Made by a program: the position numbers and the translations under genes. The notes under the pieces are model-generated. The model did no database searches. It was not told where the DNA came from and saw only the letters and a list, made by a program, of their open reading frames with translations. Positions 1-9,500 of a DNA stretch of 32,901 bases are shown one piece after another. Positions within the stretch are counted from its first letter, which is position 1; each line of letters opens with the position of its first letter. The DNA is taken from IMG/VR virus record IMGVR_UViG_3300048550_000213, positions 1-32,901 of that record; one strand, written 5' to 3'. The stretch comes from a virus.

Positions 1-480
1 ACGACCGAATGACATCATGTCAAGTGCTGCCTGTTTGCCCATACGAGCGATCCAATATTTCTTCTCTTCTTCCTCATCATCATTCCAATAGCGCAGAAGA
101 TCTTCTTCTGTCTCACATGAATCTTGGACCATCTTGATAAAATGATCAGATTCTTTTACCTGGCGCTTATACTTACGCTCTGCGATCTCAATATCGATGA
201 CCTTATCTTTGTGATCGATCTGTAGCAACTCACGCTCATAGTCATCTTCGCACTCTTCAAGACGCCTCTCGATATGCTTCTGATGAACTTTCTCACGTTC
301 AATTTCAAATTCAATTTTCTTCAGTGAATGGGTTCTGTTCTCAAGTTCAAGCAATGCTTGTCTTACTTGACGATATTTTGTGACATGCGACTTACCAACA
401 AAAGTTTCATTTTGATACTTTGTTTGACCGCTTGCATATTTCACAGAATAGTCAATAATCTGATCAGCGGATAATGACAT
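1..480 (-). CDS. Hypothetical coiled-coil protein, 3' end outside window
   Basis: The first 160 codons are visible, starting at the ATG at 480-478; the frame is open to the left edge, so the C-terminus is missing. I do not recognise a family. The visible part is very rich in Glu, Lys, Asp and Arg with heptad-like spacing from about residue 40 to 125 (for example LLELENR, EIEREKVH), which suggests a long coiled coil. A run of acidic residues (DDEEEEKK) follows near residue 140. It lies directly after the unassigned gene ending at 508 and on the same strand, so it probably belongs to the same transcript as the fibre region. A role in assembly or as a fibre-associated factor is only a guess from position. 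Confidence 0.75.
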   Translation of the reverse strand, partial: MSLSADQIIDYSVKYASGQTKYQNETFVGKSHVTKYRQVRQALLELENRTHSLKKIEFEIEREKVHQKHIERRLEECEDDYERELLQIDHKDKVIDIEIAERKYKRQVKESDHFIKMVQDSCETEEDLLRYWNDDEEEEKKYWIARMGKQAALDMMSFGR

Positions 481-507
481 AATGATTAGTTACCTAAATT
501 ATATAGT

Positions 508-1416
508 TCAGAAAGCGAAACCGATTCCTAACTCCTTAGTTCGGGTCTCTTTACCAGTTTCTTCATCGATGACAAGTCTGCCCATCTCAACTGCCTGTGT
601 TTGTGGCATTTCAATGTTGAAGTAGTCTTCATAAAAAATGTTCATCTCTTTGATTGTAGCGCAGTTCTTGTATGCCTGCTTTACTTGTGCCATCTTCTGA
701 AGCAGAGTAGTTACTCTAGTCCTGTGATTGACCCTTGCAGTGTTGACTTTAGCAACGATCTCCTCAACTGTCAAGCCCCTAGCAGTAGCAAGTGCTGTCA
801 AGATGGGTACATCAGCAGTATTATCTGCTGCCCATGCTTGTGCTTCTTCCCATTGATACTCAAATGTTACTTGTTCTAACGTATTGTTCAGATCAAGTTT
901 TGCAAGACGCTTATCCATTTCTTCTTCAACAACTGCCTTAGCGACTGCTTTCATTGCCAGAACAGTTGCATCCTTTCGTTGCTGATCAAAGGGAAGTGTG
1001 ACCTTCTCACCAGGATTTTGAGTTGGTTGAGTAACAGTAAGGAATTTTAGTTGTGGATCAAATGCAAATGTTGTGGGTTCCCAAGAGTTATTCACAGAAC
1101 TCACGTTATCTTCATCAGTATCAACACCACCAGCAGCAGTGTTATCAATGATCTCACCACCTTCAAGATCAGTTCTGATTACTTTGATATTATCTCTAAC
1201 CTCAGCAAAGGATCTAAATCCTTTACTTGCTACCATTTCATTCAGAATGTAGAATCTATTCTGAGGATTAGACATCTGATAGGTATCTTCAAAGATGGTC
1301 TTGTTATCTGTTGCGACAGAGAACGAGATCCAATCTAAGACAGAATAATAGTTGACGAACTCATCTGGCATCGAGTTCATCCATTTGCCTGCTTTTGCGA
1401 GATAGTATGTACGCAT
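508..1416 (-). CDS. Hypothetical protein, possible fibre-assembly-type C-terminal region
   Basis: This is a 302-residue protein with an ATG start preceded by an AGGAAAT ribosome-binding site. I do not recognise residues 1-140, which begin MRTYYLAKAGKWM. The C-terminal half contains a Glu/Ala-rich helical region followed by EEAQAW, a stretch around TALATARGLTVEEIVAKV, and more predicted helix. That pattern is reminiscent of the DUF4376-type domain seen in proteins encoded next to phage tail fibres, and the gene does lie immediately after five fibre genes. The match is from memory of a motif, not an alignment. It could equally be a minor structural protein. It is probably read from the late promoter near 2950, together with the preceding fibre gene. 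Confidence 0.8.
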   Translation of the reverse strand: MRTYYLAKAGKWMNSMPDEFVNYYSVLDWISFSVATDNKTIFEDTYQMSNPQNRFYILNEMVASKGFRSFAEVRDNIKVIRTDLEGGEIIDNTAAGGVDTDEDNVSSVNNSWEPTTFAFDPQLKFLTVTQPTQNPGEKVTLPFDQQRKDATVLAMKAVAKAVVEEEMDKRLAKLDLNNTLEQVTFEYQWEEAQAWAADNTADVPILTALATARGLTVEEIVAKVNTARVNHRTRVTTLLQKMAQVKQAYKNCATIKEMNIFYEDYFNIEMPQTQAVEMGRLVIDEETGKETRTKELGIGFAF

Positions 1417-1428
1417 TGTTATTTCCTA

Positions 1429-2922
1429 TTAGTAAGAACCGAAACCACCATATGCACCAGTGCCATCAGCAAGTGGTTCACCGCCGATTGCCTGATAACC
1501 AGAACCTGTATAAGTCATGTAGGAACGTGGAACAATACCAGCACCAATCATGTCTCCTGCCTCACGTCCTACACCAGAGGATGATCCAGGAATACCTTTT
1601 CTGTATGTGATAGTTGAGTCAGCGAAGAGGATAGTATCAACGTAATAGTAATAGATCCAAGAGTTGTTGTTCTGTGCTCCGTTATAGTTAGAGATACAGT
1701 AACCTTTGTTCATGCCAGTGTGCTGGTTCTCTTCACCACCAGATTCTGGTTTTGTGATACCAGAACGTAGAATGACAGCATCAGAGTCACGACGCTTCGT
1801 GATCGCTCTGTTTCTGTTTCTACCCTCAGAGCAATAGAAGAAACCAATTCTAGTCCTAAGGTGCTTATTCAGACCACCAGTGTTAGGTGTTGGTGCATAG
1901 TTAGACCAGGCAGTATATGATTCACTAGAGAATTCAAATCTATAGTGACCTTCAGACACCCAGGAGTAATACTCACCTTCAGCGTGTGCAACACGGTTGA
2001 TAGATCCACTGATATCGCTCAGCATCACCTCAGTATTGAGATCGTGACGATCAGTGTTACCATTACCTGAAGTAATATATGCTCTGTTTCTACCGTTGTT
2101 TGTATACCATTGGTTGCCAAGGAAGTCAGTCCATGCACCAGAGTAAGATCTGTTTCTCAGTGTATTCCAGTTGCTATTCTGACCACGGTTTGTTTCCGTA
2201 ATCATTGAATATGAACAGGTGTTTGCAACAGCAGGCAACCAAGAGTTAGCACAGTTATAAACAAAGAGGTTGACACCGTTTGCTGATCCGCCAATGTATG
2301 CAGCAGATCTATCAATAACATCACCTAGTGACAGTGTAACGTCAGCAGAGTGAGTAGTACGGTTACCATTACGATAAGGAGCAGCGTTCTTATATCCACC
2401 GATCGTATATCCACGGTTGATAATAAATCTGAAGGGCCACTGTGTGAGGTTTTCTAGTCTATAGTTTGCGTCTAGATCGTGTGTCCAATATGCTTCGTAA
2501 GTATCATTATTTCTAGTAGTATCATCGTCATATGCATTACCATTAGCACGACGACAACGTAGGACTGATCCTGAAGTATCATCATTCATCTCAGGAATGC
2601 CACCACCCACATCTGCCCAGGTGTTGGATGCGTCGTAGACCTCAACCTTGCCTGACGTAGTGTTATACCTCAGCATACCTGTTGCGGGTGATCCAGGTCT
2701 CTGAGCGTCTGTGCCCTTAGGGAGAACCATGCCATCAGTAGCACCACCCATGTCCATAGACACGCTTGGAGTCTGAGTACCAACACCCACTCGATTATTC
2801 ACCGAGTCAACATACAGAGTACCGCTATCGAAATTGAAACGACCACTACTGTCAATCTCTAGTTCGGGAGCACCCGTTCCAGCAGTTAGACCTGAGATTC
2901 TATCAACATTTAGTCTAGACAT
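1429..2922 (-). CDS. Tail fibre-like adhesin, large C-terminal head
   Basis: This is a 497-residue virion protein that probably contacts the host surface. The N-terminal peptide MSRLNVDRISGL resembles those of two other fibre genes nearby. Residues about 66-108 hold the module shared by all five fibre genes: LPKGT, AQRPGSP, G.LRYNT, VEVY, then W...GGG. The head (residues about 110-497) is aromatic- and Asn-rich, with stretches such as GGYKNAAPYRNGNRTTHS, a pattern I associate with cyanophage tail-fibre heads of unknown fold. The end is rich in Gly and Tyr (GAYGGFGSY). It has its own late promoter at 2953-2947 and an AGAGGT ribosome-binding site, so it can be expressed separately from the other four fibres. 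Its receptor is unknown. Confidence 0.85.
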   Translation of the reverse strand: MSRLNVDRISGLTAGTGAPELEIDSSGRFNFDSGTLYVDSVNNRVGVGTQTPSVSMDMGGATDGMVLPKGTDAQRPGSPATGMLRYNTTSGKVEVYDASNTWADVGGGIPEMNDDTSGSVLRCRRANGNAYDDDTTRNNDTYEAYWTHDLDANYRLENLTQWPFRFIINRGYTIGGYKNAAPYRNGNRTTHSADVTLSLGDVIDRSAAYIGGSANGVNLFVYNCANSWLPAVANTCSYSMITETNRGQNSNWNTLRNRSYSGAWTDFLGNQWYTNNGRNRAYITSGNGNTDRHDLNTEVMLSDISGSINRVAHAEGEYYSWVSEGHYRFEFSSESYTAWSNYAPTPNTGGLNKHLRTRIGFFYCSEGRNRNRAITKRRDSDAVILRSGITKPESGGEENQHTGMNKGYCISNYNGAQNNNSWIYYYYVDTILFADSTITYRKGIPGSSSGVGREAGDMIGAGIVPRSYMTYTGSGYQAIGGEPLADGTGAYGGFGSY

Positions 2923-2946
2923 TTCGTATAGTTACCTCTTCTTGTT

Positions 2947-2953
2947 TATTTAT
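2947..2953 (-). promoter_or_regulatory. T4-type late promoter (ATAAATA) for the 497-residue fibre gene
   Basis: ATAAATA on the minus strand, 25 bases before the ATG at 2922. This matches the T4 late consensus TATAAATA in seven of eight positions. The TAA stop codon of the preceding fibre gene (2952-2950) lies inside the motif. The spacing agrees with the other late promoters in the window. Confidence 0.75.
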
Positions 2954-4026
2954 GAGAATCCAGGTTCTTCCTCTCGGAAATAGAACTCCATATCCTGTAC
3001 TGAATTATCAGGACCACGAGATGCTGCTAAATGCATTGGATCAGCGTGGAACCACTGGTTTGCCTGATATCCATTTTCCTGTGTCTCCCAGTACAAAATA
3101 GAGCGACGTACTAAGAATTGCTCAAAATTACCACTGTTATCATTATTAGCATTGAAACTAGAGTTCCATGCAATACCAGGATACGATGGTCCGTTTTCAT
3201 AACGTACGCGATCTGCTTCACCTGCAATGTAATCCCTAGAGACCAGACCCATAGGTCCTTTATTGCTCATTCTGCATTTACGAATAACAGTACCAATATT
3301 GTTAGAAGGAAATGTCCAGTTTACATTCGCCGTCGTGTCAAATCTATTCAGTTCAGTTACTTCCCAAATAAAGATTTTACTCTGACATTCAGTACGGCGT
3401 GCCATCAACTGACTCGTATCACCTGCACCTTCAATTGCTTTTGCAAAGTCCATGCGTGAAAACGCAGTTCTATTAGTTTTTGCAGTAGAAGATAACGTAC
3501 CATATGTATTGAATAATGGTAGATAGTTACTGCCAACAGTGTTTGTTTTGTTGGTGTTGATATTACCTGCATATGCGACCATCATCCAACCACCACCATC
3601 GGTAGTCATGTCACAATATACTTGAGTAGGACCAAAGGCATCACCACCAGTTCCAGATGGATCGATCCAATAGACACCATCAGGTGCATTAGGATACTGT
3701 CTCTTGATAGCAAGTGCAGATGAGGCAGGATTTCCCTGTGTTCCTAAATCTACATAACTACCTGATGCTGTAGTCTCTCCAAAATTGATCCAGTTAGCAC
3801 CTGTATAGACCTCAATAAATCCTACATCAGTATTGAATCTAATCATGCCTGTTTGTAATGCCTGACCAGTAGGTCTTTGTGCAGTAGTACCTACAGGAAT
3901 TGATAAAGTTGCATCACCACCAAACTCTAGTCCACCACCAATAATTAGGTTGCCATCACTAGGTACGACAACGACAAAATCGTTATCAGATGTTCCTTCA
4001 ATACTCGCTGTTTTTACTGTACTCAT
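2950..4026 (-). CDS. Tail fibre-like adhesin with fibrinogen-like head
   Basis: This is a 358-residue protein. Residues about 41-83 carry the shared fibre module (LSIPVGTTAQRP, G.IRFNT, IEVYTGANW). Residues about 97-150 match the opening of a fibrinogen C-terminal-like (FReD) domain: NPASSALAIK, DGVYWIDP, QVYCDMTTDGGGW. In animals and bacteria such domains bind sugars or acetylated groups, so a role in binding host surface glycans is likely but inferred. The rest of the head keeps aromatic-rich strands, ending in FYFREEEPGFS. The start codon overlaps the stop of the preceding glycine-rich gene as TAATG, which points to translational coupling in a four-gene fibre operon. Confidence 0.88.
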   Translation of the reverse strand: MSTVKTASIEGTSDNDFVVVVPSDGNLIIGGGLEFGGDATLSIPVGTTAQRPTGQALQTGMIRFNTDVGFIEVYTGANWINFGETTASGSYVDLGTQGNPASSALAIKRQYPNAPDGVYWIDPSGTGGDAFGPTQVYCDMTTDGGGWMMVAYAGNINTNKTNTVGSNYLPLFNTYGTLSSTAKTNRTAFSRMDFAKAIEGAGDTSQLMARRTECQSKIFIWEVTELNRFDTTANVNWTFPSNNIGTVIRKCRMSNKGPMGLVSRDYIAGEADRVRYENGPSYPGIAWNSSFNANNDNSGNFEQFLVRRSILYWETQENGYQANQWFHADPMHLAASRGPDNSVQDMEFYFREEEPGFS

Positions 4027-5168
4027 TAGATTCTATACCTGATAATTACTACACCAGTACCGCCTGCGCCGCCACCGCCACCGTTGCCAGAGTTGGTTGA
4101 ACCTCCTCCACCACCACCGCCAGTGTTATCGACACCACCTATACCCCCGTTGTTTCCTCCAGGAGCACCGCCATTTCCCCCGCCACCAGGACCACCAAAA
4201 CCTCCAGTATGAGCGGGGTCGTGTGATCCTCCACCACCGCCTCCTGCATAATACTTATTAGCACCAGAAATTTTATACTGAAGACCAATACCACCATCAC
4301 CACATTCACCAGAGACGGAGTTGTTACCACCAGTAGATGGTCCCCAACCTCTGTTACCAGGCATCAAAGCACCACCGCCTCCACCTGCATTCCAGGTGTT
4401 CGATGTACCATATCCACCATTAGTGCCAAAACCACCAGTAACGAACGTAGGTTGCTGTCCAGTACCACCGTTTGCATCATATCTACCACCGCCACCAGAT
4501 CCACCATTAGACCCGTTGTTCTGCCCGTCAGCACCGCCTCCACCACCGCCAATAGCAGTGATATTTACAAATGATCCAGGACCACTGATAGTAGTGTCAC
4601 CACCATTATTACCAGGGACGCCAGTACCACCTCCACCACCACCAATAATTCCTACAGTAACAGTGTGATTACCAGTAGTAGGAAAATGCTTTTCTGTACC
4701 AATTCTAGGTTGTTCGGCACCATAATAGACGAGACCACCGCCTCCTCCACCACCGCCAGAGCGACCTCCGCCGCCTCCGCCGCCACCAACCATCAATACC
4801 TCAGCATATCCTGCGGCAGTAACGTTGAATGTACCGTTGCTAGTAAATGTATGAATGCGCCAACCATCATAGTCGTAAGTAAAGTTACCACCAGTAGCAC
4901 TCATACCAGCAGAAAGTTCAGTCGATACACTAACAGCAACCCAAGTGGCACCATTGTATATCTCAGCCCTGTTTTGTTCACTATTATAACATAACTGACC
5001 TGCAACAGGATTAGAAGGTCTCTGACTATTAGTAATAGCAGGAAGTTTCAGGGCACCATTACCACATTGAGCATCTAACTCAATGTTGATCTTCATGGTG
5101 GTTCCTGCTTGAGTTCTTACAACACCAAGAATAGGACCTGCTATATCTCCAACGTATAACTTACTCAT
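4026..5168 (-). CDS. Glycine-rich tail fibre adhesin
   Basis: This is a 380-residue protein. It begins MSKLYVGDIAGP, has the shared fibre module at residues about 39-80 (KLPAITNSQRP, YNSEQNRAEIYNGATW), and then an extended glycine-rich head (residues about 128-370) with many runs of five to eight glycines and a final VVIIRYRI. Glycine-rich phage adhesins can fold as stacked polyglycine II helices with variable loops that select the receptor; that applies here only by analogy. The underlying DNA is a run of imperfect CCA/CCG/CCT triplets on the plus strand, so slippage could change the length of the head. It is the third gene in the fibre operon, one base from the next gene upstream and overlapping the next downstream. 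Confidence 0.88.
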   Translation of the reverse strand: MSKLYVGDIAGPILGVVRTQAGTTMKINIELDAQCGNGALKLPAITNSQRPSNPVAGQLCYNSEQNRAEIYNGATWVAVSVSTELSAGMSATGGNFTYDYDGWRIHTFTSNGTFNVTAAGYAEVLMVGGGGGGGGRSGGGGGGGGLVYYGAEQPRIGTEKHFPTTGNHTVTVGIIGGGGGGTGVPGNNGGDTTISGPGSFVNITAIGGGGGGADGQNNGSNGGSGGGGRYDANGGTGQQPTFVTGGFGTNGGYGTSNTWNAGGGGGALMPGNRGWGPSTGGNNSVSGECGDGGIGLQYKISGANKYYAGGGGGGSHDPAHTGGFGGPGGGGNGGAPGGNNGGIGGVDNTGGGGGGGSTNSGNGGGGGAGGTGVVIIRYRI

Positions 5169-5169
5169 G

Positions 5170-6096
5170 TTATTTTACCCAGAACCATCCGTTTGCTTCA
5201 CCTAAACTATCCTGTCTGAATCCACATTGGTTCCCTTGCTCAGGATGCCTGCCGTAAGCGAAATAAGTAGTCCCACCTGTATGGTGATCTCCCATACCGC
5301 GAGTACCCGTGTTTGGGTTTCTATCATTGAATTGTCCTTCATATTGCAAGGCAATGTTTGTACGAGCATTTTGACCACTTGCACTACTGAGTAGATCAAT
5401 AGTCATAGCAAATGGAAAGAACTGATTGATAGGACCATAGTTACTAGTCCAATGACCAGACTCTAACCAATATGGTGTCTGCCCTCTATATAGACTACTA
5501 TTCCTCAGGTTTTGAATAAAAGTATCTGCCATCTTGATAGTAACCTGAGCATCATAGATTGGACCCTGTAGATAACCATCAGTTCTAGTAAATGTACCGT
5601 ACTGACCGTTAGTTACATGAGATTGACAATCTTCTCTTCTAACAACAACAGCACAAGTCCAACCACCAGCATATCTACGATTGTCAACATACATTCTGTA
5701 TGCTAAACTTTCGTTATTAGGTTGAATATAGTAATATCCCGTCTCAAATCCAGCATAATTTAGATGCTGTCCGCTAGGAGCAGGATTAGAGGGAAGTCCT
5801 AATGTTGTTGCAGCAGTAGCACCAGTTCCAGATGCTACCCAATTAGTGCCATCCCATGCTTCAACTCTGTTCTCAGTTTCATTATAAAATAAAGAACCAA
5901 CTCTTTTACCTTTGACTGGTCTTTGATTTACAGGTGCGTTAGGAATACTTAGAGTCTTCGCTCCAGATTCCATTTGTAATGTTCCATCAACACGTAATGG
6001 ATCATTCACATGCACATTGAACTGAGGTATAGTTACACCTTCAACTGTTGCAGAAGTATCTAGTCCCGCTATGTTTGTTACATTTAGGCGACTCAT
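5170..6096 (-). CDS. Tail fibre-like adhesin, divergent fibrinogen-like head
   Basis: This is a 308-residue protein. The N-terminal peptide MSRLNVTNIAGL is nearly the same as in the 497-residue fibre. Residues about 49-90 carry the shared module (LSIPNAPVNQRP, YNETENRVEAWDGTNW). From about residue 96 the order PSNPAPSG, TGYYYIQP, MYVDN, GGWTCAVV resembles the opening of the fibrinogen-like head of its neighbour at 2950-4026, but the Cys-Asp-Met motif is replaced by MYVDN. I read this as a diverged relative with different binding specificity; without alignment this is moderate evidence. The start overlaps the preceding stop as TAATG. Confidence 0.85.
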   Translation of the reverse strand: MSRLNVTNIAGLDTSATVEGVTIPQFNVHVNDPLRVDGTLQMESGAKTLSIPNAPVNQRPVKGKRVGSLFYNETENRVEAWDGTNWVASGTGATAATTLGLPSNPAPSGQHLNYAGFETGYYYIQPNNESLAYRMYVDNRRYAGGWTCAVVVRREDCQSHVTNGQYGTFTRTDGYLQGPIYDAQVTIKMADTFIQNLRNSSLYRGQTPYWLESGHWTSNYGPINQFFPFAMTIDLLSSASGQNARTNIALQYEGQFNDRNPNTGTRGMGDHHTGGTTYFAYGRHPEQGNQCGFRQDSLGEANGWFWVK

Positions 6097-6530
6097 TATC
6101 TAACGCTCCACGCTGCTCCTGACTGAACCGTAACTGTGAAACCTTGTGAAATTGTAATTGGTCCTGCACTCAAACCATTGGCAAATTCAGGTCCATTGTT
6201 AGTACCTGTCGTTCCAACAGTCAAGTTTTCATCAATTGTAGCAGCATTAGTTCTGATAACACTTTTCTCACCAATGGAAGGACCACCACCAGCAAGAGGG
6301 AACCAACCCCTAGCACCAGATCCAGGTGCAGTTTCTCTATAAATCTCTGCCCCGAGTTCTGTAGTATTGAAACGCAAAGTACCATCGTCAGGTGATCCTG
6401 GTCTTTGCGCCGAAGTTCCAATAGGTAACGTCAGAATTGCGTCACCATTAGTGTTCAGGAACCGTAAGGCAGAAATCGTGGCATCAGTTGCCTGAGATAT
6501 ATTATTGCCATTGATTTGAGTAAGTGCCAT
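6096..6530 (-). CDS. Short tail fibre-like protein
   Basis: At 144 residues this is the smallest member of the fibre array. Residues about 33-81 carry the shared module (LTLPIGTSAQRPGSP, G.LRFNT, AEIYRE, W.PLAGGG). The C-terminus (TISQGFTVTVQSGAAWSVR) is a short beta-rich end of a type I associate with the tips of cyanophage fibres, and there is no large receptor-binding head. It could be a fibre base, a chaperone-like piece or a minimal adhesin. It is the first gene of a four-gene fibre operon driven by the late promoter at 6561-6555. Confidence 0.85.
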   Translation of the reverse strand: MALTQINGNNISQATDATISALRFLNTNGDAILTLPIGTSAQRPGSPDDGTLRFNTTELGAEIYRETAPGSGARGWFPLAGGGPSIGEKSVIRTNAATIDENLTVGTTGTNNGPEFANGLSAGPITISQGFTVTVQSGAAWSVR

Positions 6531-6554
6531 TTCTCGTTCTTATACCCTGTGTAC

Positions 6555-6561
6555 TATTTAG
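6555..6561 (-). promoter_or_regulatory. Late promoter (CTAAATA) for the four-gene fibre operon
   Basis: CTAAATA on the minus strand, 25 bases before the ATG at 6530. The TAA stop codon of the upstream 1271-residue gene (6560-6558) is embedded in the motif, as in the promoters near 2950 and 13250. Confidence 0.7.
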
Positions 6562-9500
6562 ATAGGCAGCTCAATAATGTGAACTGTATCACCTGCCTGT
6601 GGAATTGTGCCTGTATCAAACACAACGTTGGTGCCATTACTATCAACGTTGAAGTTGACACCACCAATTTGTGCAACACCATTGATGTACACAAGCACTG
6701 AACTTGCAGTATGAGTAAGACTGCTATAACCAGTAATTGCAAATGTACTCTGTGCTACCGTTAGAACTGTAGATCTTGTAATATACTTAGCAGGAGAAAC
6801 TGCGCCGCGGCCAGTAACAGTAAGATCACCATCGATGTAGGTGTTACCCTGCACCTCAAGTCTGTTATTAGCATCGTTAGATGCTGCAGTTCTGCCGAGA
6901 CCAACGTTACCACCAGCAGTCAGATCGATTGCACCAGTATTAGTTAGTCCAAACTCATACCAGTTTTGCTGCCAACGAATCCAACCAAGTGAATCGCCAA
7001 GTTCCCAGTTTTCATTATAAATGATATCACCATCATCAGGTGTATCATATGTTCCAGTAGTAAATGCCGAGAAGTCAGGTAAACCATTAGAATCTTTTGG
7101 TGCTAACAGCGTCTGCTTCAGGATTGTACCATCCTGGTTGTTGTATGTCAGTTTACGTGCAAGTATATTACCCGTAGATGACAAAGTATTCTGGAATGTG
7201 ACTGGACCAGAGAATACTGATTCCAGTGCGTTGGAACCACCACCGATAACAGTTAGTTTATCAGTCAGCACCAACTCAGAGAACGTTTGAATGGTTGTGT
7301 TCTCTTCACCAACAACATTCAACTGTGCAATATCTTCGTTAGTGATCTGACCAGTAACTGGGTTGATAACCTGGTTACCAATGAATAGGTCACCGTTAGA
7401 GTTTAGACCTGAGTAGAATGCAACACCTGCATCTTCCTTGATTGACTGGGAGAACTTGATCTGATCATCAGTAAGTGTCTCAACCTGTGTCTGTGGGAAT
7501 GCTGTAGAATAGTTACCAGGACCGAAACCAGTATATTCAAAGGTGTGGTTACCAGAACGTAGAATAGAGTGTCTTCTCAGTTCTACAGGAATTGGTGCAA
7601 GGTTGCCCTCGCCATCAACACGAATAGGAATCTTACGAGTTTCAGCATCACCTAAGCGTGCGGTCAGTGGAATACCAGACAACTGAATGTTTGCTGCATC
7701 CCAGTTAGGCGTAGTACCAGGTTGTGACCAACCACTATCAGCAACCAGTTTCAGAACCGATTCTTTAGTGATAGAACGCTGAGGATCTTTGTTATTGATA
7801 GCAGGTGTAGCACCGTTGGTAGAATATACCAAACCGATAATTCTCTTATCAGCAACAGATACTGCTGCCTCAGGATCTGCTACAGGGTTGTCTCTGTCAA
7901 ACGATGGATATACCTCATTGACGTTCTGAGAGAATCTCTTATCATCATAGTTACCAACAGGAGATCCTGCTTCACCAGGAATAACAGATGCCCAAAGCAG
8001 TGTCAGATAGTAAACACCATCGCTCTCACCTCTAACAAACTTAGTAACAGTTTCAATATCATAAAGATAGAATGTCTGAGTAAGTTCGTATCTAGTAGTA
8101 TCTGTATTCAGTGGTTGTAGAACAAAACCTGAGATAGGTGAACGTGGCAATGGCAACTGCTGATCTTGTGGGATCACCATTCGTACACGATAAGTTCTGT
8201 CAACCAGGTTTCTTGCGTCAGGAACACGAGAGATGAACGTAGTTGGTGTGAAGTTTACACTATCGTACTTAGTTCTACCCGTCTGGATAGAAGCATAGAT
8301 CTGGTTATCAGTTGGACTTGTAGCAATATACCAACCAGCAGGATTGTAGATTGGGTTACCGTTAGCATCAGTACCAGTTTGACCAAATGCACCACCATAA
8401 GTGCCTTCATCATATTGGAATGGGGATCCTGCTTCACCAGCAGTAGAAGTAGAAACAGTAGGACCGAATGGTGAAATTGCTGCACTTCTTACTGATGCAG
8501 TGGTTGCACTGTTATCAGCAAACAAGAGACATTTTACTTTATCTGCAACTGCTGAACCACCAGTACCATCTTGTCTAGCACCTACTGCATAACCCTGAAT
8601 ACGAGTTGGAGGAGTAGAATCTGATGCAGTATAACCATAAAGATATAATCTACTACCAGCAGTCTGACCAATGTTATTCAACTGTCCATTCACTTGTCTA
8701 GTACGAGTGATGTCAATGTTTACCCAGTTGACTGATACTTCTTCCACGTCTGCAAGAGACTTAGGTGGAACAATATGCGTAAGTTGTCCAGACTTATCTT
8801 TAGTAAATGATTTTAGTTTGAAACCTTTAGATCTAAGAGCTGTTGAACCAAAGTTAGAGTTTGAGTTCGTGATTGACATGTCAGCGCCACGGAAACCAGC
8901 AAAGTGGTCGGCGTAACCCACAGCAAACACAGAAACGACCTGAATAAACGAGTCGTTAGAACACATAACGTGGGTGTGTTCCCATCCCTTTCTATAACGT
9001 GCGAAACCGTCTAAGTGAGCACCATCTCCAGATGTTGCTGCAAGATAGTTACCTGTAGATTCATCATATCGTACGAATGCTCTATCATCTTTTTGAAGAC
9101 TCAATCCCGTGAATTGAGCCACAACCATTGATTTGAAACCAGTTGCTTTGGAACCATCAGCGTGCATTCCATTCATGCCCCAAACCGATCTCAAGGATAG
9201 GTTGAACATGTATGGTGATGCAGAGTCAACTGTATCAATCTCAACTTTGACAACAATGTTTGAACCAATTGCAGTACCAGTTGGTTCCTGAATCATCTGG
9301 TAAGTAAAGACATTACCTGATGCAGATGTAACTTGGAACGAACCATTATACAATGATGCATCCACTTCACCAGATGTACCAGTAGATGATGTAACACCAC
9401 TGATGTTGACGTTCACACCAACAGAGAAACCATGGTTTCGTGGGTTACCAAACTCGTCAACAGTAACTGCTGTAGCAGTTTGACCGTTACGAGTGATTTG

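Noticed and set aside
4321-4668. Open plus-strand frame rich in proline
   Set aside because: It is the complement of the glycine codons of the fibre gene (GGN on one strand gives NCC on the other), not a gene.
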